Source: Micrococcus lacusdianchii (GTDB taxonomy: Bacteria > Actinomycetota > Actinomycetes > Actinomycetales > Micrococcaceae). Taken from it: 64,000 nt of DNA. Location: positions 1-64,000 of the forward strand of contig NZ_JAKNUW010000008.1 of the NCBI RefSeq assembly GCF_023155805.1, read 5' to 3'. A program made the translations under genes and the position numbers. The notes under the pieces were generated by a model that was not told the DNA's origin, searched no databases, and worked only from the letters and a program-made list of their open reading frames with translations. Every line of letters starts with the position of its first letter. Within the stretch, counting starts at the first letter, position 1. Positions 57,147-64,000 of this stretch are shown piece after piece.

Positions 57147-57812
57147 TCAGTCCTGGCCGGCGGAGACCATGACCTGGGCGGCGCGCAGCACGCGACCGTC
57201 CCGGACGTAGCCGTTGCGGAAGACCTGGACCACGTGGTCCGCGGGCACCTCCGCGTGCGGCTGGCGCATCACGGCCTCGTGCACGGCCGGGTCGAACTCG
57301 ACGCCGGCCAGCGCCTCCTGGTCCTGGCGCTCCAGGCCCAGGCCCGCGAGGGCGGTGTCGAGCTTCGCGGCGATCGCCGCGAAGGGCCCGTCCGTGAGGT
57401 CGCCCGCGGCCCGGGCCGCGTCGACGTCGTCCAGCACGGGCATCAGGGCGGAGACCGCCTTGAGGATGCCGGCGTCCTGGGCCTGCGCGCGGTCGCGGTC
57501 CACGCGCCGCTTGTAGTTCACGTACTCGGCCTGCAGACGGCGCAGATCCTCGAGCAGCTCCGCCTCGCGGTCGGAGGCGGCCGGGGCGTCCTGGCCCTCC
57601 GCCGGCGCGTCGCCCTCGGCGGAGGCCTGGGCACCGGCCTCGTCGAGGATCTGCTCAGCCTGGGAGAGGGCGTCGCCCTCGGCGCTCGCGCCCGTGGCGC
57701 GGGCCTGCCCGGTCTCGGGGTCGATCCGGCGGTTGTCGCGGATCACCGGCTCCTCGGGGCCGGGGCCGTCCTCGCCGTGGACGGGATGCTGGTCGTGGGG
57801 GTCCGTGCTCAT
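57147..57812 (-). CDS. grpE: Nucleotide exchange factor GrpE
   Basis: A 221-residue GrpE. An acidic, disordered N-terminal 80 residues, a long helix ([26 protein letters not shown]), and the C-terminal beta domain with [42 protein letters not shown]. Promotes ADP release from DnaK. ATG 57812. Confidence 0.95.
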   Translation of the reverse strand: MSTDPHDQHPVHGEDGPGPEEPVIRDNRRIDPETGQARATGASAEGDALSQAEQILDEAGAQASAEGDAPAEGQDAPAASDREAELLEDLRRLQAEYVNYKRRVDRDRAQAQDAGILKAVSALMPVLDDVDAARAAGDLTDGPFAAIAAKLDTALAGLGLERQDQEALAGVEFDPAVHEAVMRQPHAEVPADHVVQVFRNGYVRDGRVLRAAQVMVSAGQD

Positions 57813-57879
57813 GGGTGGTCCTTTCGTCTCGCACCGCGCGGGGCGCGGCGCCGGAAGTGCTCGGGGACGGCCGACGGGC

Positions 57880-57951
57880 CGGTCCCGACGGGCTCACGCC
57901 GTCGGGACCGACCCGCCGGTGCCGCCGGAGACCCGGGGCCTGCGCCCCGGG
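57880..57951 (-). terminator. Two hairpins in the dnaK-grpE spacer (attenuator or processing site)
   Basis: The 151-base spacer holds CCCGGGG/CCCCGGG (57932-57951) and a 12-bp stem CGGTCCCGACGG/CCGTCGGGACCG (57880-57910). Partial termination or RNA processing here could give more DnaK than GrpE. Confidence 0.5.
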
Positions 57952-57963
57952 CCGTCGGGCGGG

Positions 57964-59967
<2,004 letters not shown>

Positions 59968-60144
59968 TCACGGAGCACAACCACGGCCCATCGCGATCCA
60001 TTCCCGACACCGTCCCGGGGCAGGGCCATGGCGCGGACGGGGCATTCACCCCAGGACAGACGAGCCATAAGATCGTGATTCAGCAGGACGACTCGTCGCC
60101 CGCACCTCGGTCCACCATCCGTCCACACACCCCAGGAGATGACC

Positions 60145-60402
60145 ATGCCCGCAGCCCACTCCCCTGGACCCACGACCGGCTCTGCCGCCGAGGACGATCG
60201 CCGCCCCGATGCCGGTGTGAACTGGGCGCGGGTCATCCTGATGGCCGTCCTCGGAGCGCTGATCGTGAGCCTATTCGGCGCCTGGCTCGACTCCGTGCTG
60301 GACGACTACGACGCTCCCGCCACCTGGATCCCCGCCATGATCGGTGCGATTGCGGCAGGTGCCACCGACTACGCACGACAGCGGAACCACAGCATCCGCT
60401 GA
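60145..60402 (+). CDS. Small membrane protein, hypothetical
   Basis: An 85-residue protein with an acidic, Pro-rich start and two hydrophobic stretches (WARVILMAVLGALIVSLFGAW and WIPAMIGAIAAGATDYA). ATG 60145 is chosen because AGGAG stands six bases before it; ATG 60139 overlaps that site. Base composition is somewhat lower in GC than its neighbours. No family recognised. Divergent from dnaK. Confidence 0.65.
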   Translation: MPAAHSPGPTTGSAAEDDRRPDAGVNWARVILMAVLGALIVSLFGAWLDSVLDDYDAPATWIPAMIGAIAAGATDYARQRNHSIR

Positions 60403-60541
60403 CATCGCCCCCGGGGACACCGCCCGGCCTCGGGCGGCGCTGCCGACGCCCAACCCTGGCGCTGATGCCGGTGGCATGATCGGCTGGAGTTCACCAGGAC
60501 GGTGCCGAACGGCGCCGCCGAACGTCTCAGGAGGAACCACC

Positions 60542-61222
60542 ATGGCTGGCCAGAAGAAGACCACGACGACCACGAACGCCGCCTACACCGTCCCCGGCCT
60601 CGCGCTGGAGGACGGCCACCGCGTCGCCGAGCTGCTGCAGGGCCGCCTGCACGCGCTCAACGACCTGCAGCTCACCCTCAAGCACGCCCACTGGAACGTG
60701 GTGGGCCCCGGCTTCATCGGCGTCCACGAGATGCTCGACCCGCAGATCGAGAAGGTCCGCGCCATGGTGGACGAGGTGGCCGAGCGCATGGCCACCCTGG
60801 GCGTCTCCCCGCAGGGCACCCCCGGCGCCCTCGTGTCGGACCGCACGTGGGACGACTACTCCCTGGGCCGTGCCGGCGTGCGCGAGCACCTCGCCGCCCT
60901 GGACGTGGTGTACGACGGCGTCATCACCGATCACCGCACCGCGATCGAGACGGTGGGCGAGCTGGACCCGATCACCGAGGACATGCTGATCGCGGAGGTG
61001 AACGAGCTCGAGCTGTTCCAGTGGTTCATGCGCTCGTTCCTGACCAACGCCGCCGGCGAGCTCGACCACGGGGACGCCCAGGCGCTGCGGGAGGCCGCCG
61101 GCCGGGTGCGGGACCGTGAGGACCTGAAGCCCGCCGCGGAGAAGTCCGTCGCCTCGAAGCCGGAGGCCAAGAAGGGCGGCGCGAAGAAGCAGCGCGCCAA
61201 GAAGGCCGACGCGACGAAGTGA
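60542..61222 (+). CDS. dps: Dps-family DNA-protecting ferritin with Lys-rich tail
   Basis: A 226-residue Dps, longer than the usual 160-190. Ferroxidase ligands lie in LTLKHAHWNVVGPGFIGVHEMLDPQIEKV (about 45-73). The C-terminal 40 residues are rich in Lys and Ala (EAKKGGAKKQRAKKADATK), like the DNA-binding tail of mycobacterial Dps1. Stores iron, removes peroxide and compacts DNA in stress. AGGAGG precedes ATG 60542; closed by a perfect palindromic hairpin. Confidence 0.95.
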   Translation: MAGQKKTTTTTNAAYTVPGLALEDGHRVAELLQGRLHALNDLQLTLKHAHWNVVGPGFIGVHEMLDPQIEKVRAMVDEVAERMATLGVSPQGTPGALVSDRTWDDYSLGRAGVREHLAALDVVYDGVITDHRTAIETVGELDPITEDMLIAEVNELELFQWFMRSFLTNAAGELDHGDAQALREAAGRVRDREDLKPAAEKSVASKPEAKKGGAKKQRAKKADATK

Positions 61223-61258
61223 CCCCGGCTCCGGCCCGACCAGTGCCGGACCGCCACG

Positions 61259-61294
61259 GACGGCGCCCCCTCCGGATCCGGAGGGGGCGCCGTC
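61259..61294. terminator. Perfect palindromic terminator between dps and mmpL
   Basis: A 36-base perfect palindrome (arms 18 bp, centre at GGATCC 61274-61279) between convergent genes; no T-run. Confidence 0.75.
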
Positions 61295-61311
61295 GGCGTC
61301 GGGCCGCTCGC

Positions 61312-63696
61312 TCAGGCGGCGCGGGAGGGCCACCACACCCGCGGGCCGATGTCCCGGACGAGGGCCGGGATCAGCAGCGAGCGGACGATCAGGGTGTCCA
61401 GCAGGACGCCGAACGCCACGATGAACGCCAGCTGCACCATGAACACGAGGGGGATGACCGCGAGGGCGGCGAACGTGGCGGCCAGCACCACCCCGGCCGA
61501 CGTGATGACCCCGCCCGTCACGGTGAGCGCGCGCAGCACGCCGGCGCGGGTGCCGAGCCGCGGGGTCTCCTCCCGCGTGCGCGTCATCAGGAAGATCGTG
61601 TAGTCGATGCCCAGGGCCACAAGGAACACGTACCCGTAGAGCGGCACGGTGGGGTCCGCGCCGGGGAAGTCCAGCACGTGGTTGAACACGAGGGCCGAGA
61701 CGCCCAGGGCGGTGCCGAAGCTGAGCACCGTGGCGGCCACCAGCAGCACCGGCGCCAGCACCGAGCGCAGCAGCACCATGAGGATCAGCAGCACCACGAG
61801 CAGCACGAGCGGGATGACGACCATCAGGTCACGCTGCGAGGTGACGTTGGTGTCCAGGGCCTGGGCGGCGGTGCCGCCCACGAGCACCTCGCCCGCGGTG
61901 CCCAGGCCGTCCAGGTCGGCGCGCAGCCCCTCCACGGTCCGCTGCGCCTCGAGGGACTCGCCGGGGTCGGTGAGGGTCGCGCTGATCAGCACCCGCCCGT
62001 CCCGCACGAGCGGCTCGGGCTCGGGTCCGGCGGCCGGGGGGCCGCCCTCGGCGTCGGCACCGGGCGCGACGCCGGCGGCGGGCGGTCCGGCCGGTGCCCC
62101 CGTCTCGAACGAGGCCTCCACGACGCCCGGGTGGGCGGCCACGGCGTCGAGGACGCGGTCCGCGTCCTGCTCGGGGGCGACGATCTGCGCCGGGGAGCCG
62201 ACGCCGGCGGCGAAGTGGGCCGCGAGGACCTCCTCACCGTCCCGCGCGTCGGACTCGCCCAGGAGCACGTCCGTCTGCGCGATGCCGGAGGCCTGCAGCT
62301 GGGTGACGCCGGCGGCGAAGGCGGCCAGGAGAAGCGCGGTGACGATCCACACCGGGCGGGAGCGGCGCGCCACGAAGGCGGCCACGCGCGTCCAGACGCC
62401 GTGGTCCTCCTCAAGTCCGGCGATCGGCCGGCCCTGGGCGTCCTCGGGCTGGCGGTGGGCCCGGCCCTTTGCCGCGCGGCGCTCGGCCCGGCGCCGGGCG
62501 TTCGCGGGCGAGGGGACGGTGGGCCAGAACGCGGCGCGGCCCAGCAGCTGCAGCATCGCCGGCAGCAGGGTCAGGGCGGCCAGCCACGCGAAGACGATGC
62601 CGGAGGCGGCGATCGGGCCCAGCGAGCTGTTCGAGTTGAGGTCGGACACCAGCAGGATCAGCAGGGCCGCGGCCACGGTGGCGGCGGAGGCGGAGACGGC
62701 GCCGAAGGAACCGCGGACGGAGGCGGTCAGGGCCTCGGTGACGCTCCCCCGGCGCACGAGCTCCTCGCGGTGGCGCGCCACCAGCAGGAGGCAGTAGTCC
62801 GTGGTCGCGCCGATCACCAGGATGGAGAGGATGCCCTGCGCCTGGCCGTTGAGCTGGATCCAGTCCGCCCGGGCCATCCAGAACACGGCCAGGATGGCCG
62901 CGCACAGGGCGGCCACGGAGGTCAGCAGGACCAGCACGGGCAGCAGCACCGAGCGGTACACGGACACCAGGATCACGAAGACGACCACGAGGGCCACGAG
63001 CAGCAGGAGGCCGTCGATGCCCGCGAAGGCGCCGCCGAGGTCCGCGGCCAGGCCCGCCGGGCCGGCCACGTGCCACTCGGCGTCCGCCGCGACCGTCCCG
63101 GCCAGCCCGGACTCCGCCGCCGCAGGATCGTCCAGGACGGCGCGCAGGTCCGCCACGACGTCGGCGACCTCCCGCTCCGCGTCCTCGCCGGCCGGCAGGA
63201 AGGCCAGGTACTGGACCGCCTCGCCGTCCTCGCTGGGCACGGGGCCCACCACGCGCTCCACGCCGTCGACATCCCCGAGGCGCTCGCCCAGGGCGGCGAG
63301 CGCCGGGAACGCGGCGGCCGGATCGGCCGTGGATGCCTCTCCCACGATCACGGCGGGCACGGCCTCCCCGTCGCGGAACGCGGCGACCCGCTCGCCGGCC
63401 AGGGTGGACTCGGCCGTCGCGGGGAGGAAGGTGGACGGGTCGTTCGAGGAGACCTCCGAGATCTTGCCGAAGGTGGGCCCGCCCAGGCCCATCACGGCCA
63501 GCCACACGAGGAACAGCGCGGCGGCGACGCCGGCCCGCGCCCAGCGGGTGCGCCGGTGGGCGGAGGGAGGCTCCACGCCGTCGTCATGGCGGGTTCCGGC
63601 GGGGTGGGAGCCCGTGTCGGGAACGGGCTCGGCGGGGCGGACGGCGGCGCGCGCCGCCGCGGTGCGGTACGGCGTCAGGTCGGCGCTCTGGGACAT
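61312..63696 (-). CDS. MMPL-family RND transporter
   Basis: A 794-residue membrane protein with the two-fold RND layout: helix 1 (about 55-72), first extracellular domain, five helices (about 225-385) containing ILSILVIGATTDYCLLLVARHREEL, a charged cytoplasmic loop, then helix 7, second extracellular domain and a second helix set with VALGIDYTIFLMTRTREET. Such proteins export lipids or hydrophobic compounds. ATG 63696 is leaderless (TAGCCT at seven bases). Divergent from a MarR gene, its probable regulator. Confidence 0.92.
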   Translation of the reverse strand: MSQSADLTPYRTAAARAAVRPAEPVPDTGSHPAGTRHDDGVEPPSAHRRTRWARAGVAAALFLVWLAVMGLGGPTFGKISEVSSNDPSTFLPATAESTLAGERVAAFRDGEAVPAVIVGEASTADPAAAFPALAALGERLGDVDGVERVVGPVPSEDGEAVQYLAFLPAGEDAEREVADVVADLRAVLDDPAAAESGLAGTVAADAEWHVAGPAGLAADLGGAFAGIDGLLLLVALVVVFVILVSVYRSVLLPVLVLLTSVAALCAAILAVFWMARADWIQLNGQAQGILSILVIGATTDYCLLLVARHREELVRRGSVTEALTASVRGSFGAVSASAATVAAALLILLVSDLNSNSSLGPIAASGIVFAWLAALTLLPAMLQLLGRAAFWPTVPSPANARRRAERRAAKGRAHRQPEDAQGRPIAGLEEDHGVWTRVAAFVARRSRPVWIVTALLLAAFAAGVTQLQASGIAQTDVLLGESDARDGEEVLAAHFAAGVGSPAQIVAPEQDADRVLDAVAAHPGVVEASFETGAPAGPPAAGVAPGADAEGGPPAAGPEPEPLVRDGRVLISATLTDPGESLEAQRTVEGLRADLDGLGTAGEVLVGGTAAQALDTNVTSQRDLMVVIPLVLLVVLLILMVLLRSVLAPVLLVAATVLSFGTALGVSALVFNHVLDFPGADPTVPLYGYVFLVALGIDYTIFLMTRTREETPRLGTRAGVLRALTVTGGVITSAGVVLAATFAALAVIPLVFMVQLAFIVAFGVLLDTLIVRSLLIPALVRDIGPRVWWPSRAA

Positions 63697-63703
63697 GGTG
63701 GCG

Positions 63704-63754
63704 AGGCTACCAAATGGTTCGACGCTCGAACGATATGTACCACAGGGCTAGACT
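63704..63754. promoter_or_regulatory. Divergent leaderless promoters with MarR-type operator
   Basis: Minus-strand TAGCCT (63704-63709), seven bases before mmpL; plus-strand TAGACT (63749-63754), eight bases before the MarR gene. Between them a perfect palindrome GTTCGA-CGC-TCGAAC (63717-63731) covers both -35 regions, as expected for an autorepressing MarR. Confidence 0.6.
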
Positions 63755-63762
63755 GCGGACCC

Positions 63763-64000
63763 ATGATCGCGAGCGGCGGACCCGTCCCGCCTCGGCATCA
63801 GGCCGTGGTGGGTGCCCTGCGCGCGTTCAGCGAGCGCTCCGATCAGGCCGCGGACGACGCCGGCCGCGGCCTCGGCCTGGGCCGCACCGACCTGCGGGCC
63901 CTCGCGGTGCTCATGCGCCGCGCCGCCGCCGGGGAGGAGACCACCGTCACCGACCTGGGCCGTGGCCTGCACCTGTCCAAGCCCGCGGCCACGGCCGCGG
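63763..64000 (+). CDS. MarR-family regulator, N-terminal part (cut by window end)
   Basis: 79 codons are visible from ATG 63763 without a stop. VVGALRAFSERSDQAADDAGRGLGLGRTDLRALAVLMRR is the MarR dimerisation and first helices; TTVTDLGRGLHLSKPAATAA is the start of the winged-helix recognition region. Divergent from the MMPL transporter with an operator-like palindrome between, so a substrate-induced efflux switch is likely. Confidence 0.8.
   Translation, partial: MIASGGPVPPRHQAVVGALRAFSERSDQAADDAGRGLGLGRTDLRALAVLMRRAAAGEETTVTDLGRGLHLSKPAATAA

Overview
The window is chromosomal DNA of a very GC-rich actinobacterium, most likely a Micrococcus close to M. luteus. Three things point there: the base composition and strong third-position G/C bias; an endonuclease III homologue (3004-3825) that, from memory, is close to the M. 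luteus UV endonuclease Pdg; and the actinobacterial regulators (Crp, HspR with HAIR boxes, DUF3073). No rRNA, tRNA, insertion sequence, prophage or CRISPR array was seen.

Layout. 1-1904: a partial unrecognised gene, a CoA-type Nudix hydrolase and a LysE exporter. 1905-2965: a lower-GC island with a controlled promoter, a small secreted two-cysteine peptide and a small helical partner, a bacteriocin/immunity-like pair. 3004-14785: pdg, acs, GntR, the MetPS-type Na+/amino-acid transporter, an orphan CvpA protein, crp, Nudix, RidA, DUF4177, class A PBP and metallophosphoesterase; much of this order matches the crp/nth/ponA2 region of mycobacteria. 14833-18719: a heterodimeric ABC exporter with one degenerate ATP site. 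18751-20023: an AbiEi/DUF559 gene bracketed by inverted copies of a 74-bp palindromic repeat. 20067-24716: a PurD-PurC fusion, a small membrane protein and a NarL-type two-component system. 24756-26934: a third copy of the 74-bp repeat, a perfect 20-bp palindrome and a divergent FtsX/ATPase ABC system. 26976-33368: asparaginase, a sterol-carrier-like protein, a decayed lipoprotein/HlyD/MacB operon, then purF-purM. 33372-33978: a decayed second DUF559 gene, again bracketed by inverted repeats but of a different family. 33988-42977: sirtuin, DUF3073, secreted M28 peptidase, clpB with a HAIR box, CYTH-CHAD protein, YihY. 43081-54495: a Clp-N protein, an amino-acid ABC importer, DoxX-like and DedA proteins, a cell-wall lipoprotein and polysaccharide deacetylase, trmB and a BCCT transporter. 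54514-59823: the dnaK-grpE-dnaJ-hspR-hydrolase cluster. 60145-64000: a small membrane protein, dps, and an MMPL transporter divergent from a MarR regulator cut by the window end.

Functional threads: HspR should control both dnaK and clpB through the two HAIR boxes; Crp may control acs through a site 44 bases before its start; purDC, purF and purM belong to de novo purine synthesis. Many genes look leaderless: a TANNNT box lies 6-8 bases before the start codon with no Shine-Dalgarno sequence.

The strongest candidate for something undescribed is the association of DUF559-type nuclease-fold genes with their own flanking palindromic repeat families, which resembles the RAYT/REP relationship but with an unrelated protein. 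The second candidate is the bacteriocin-like pair at 2145-2965.
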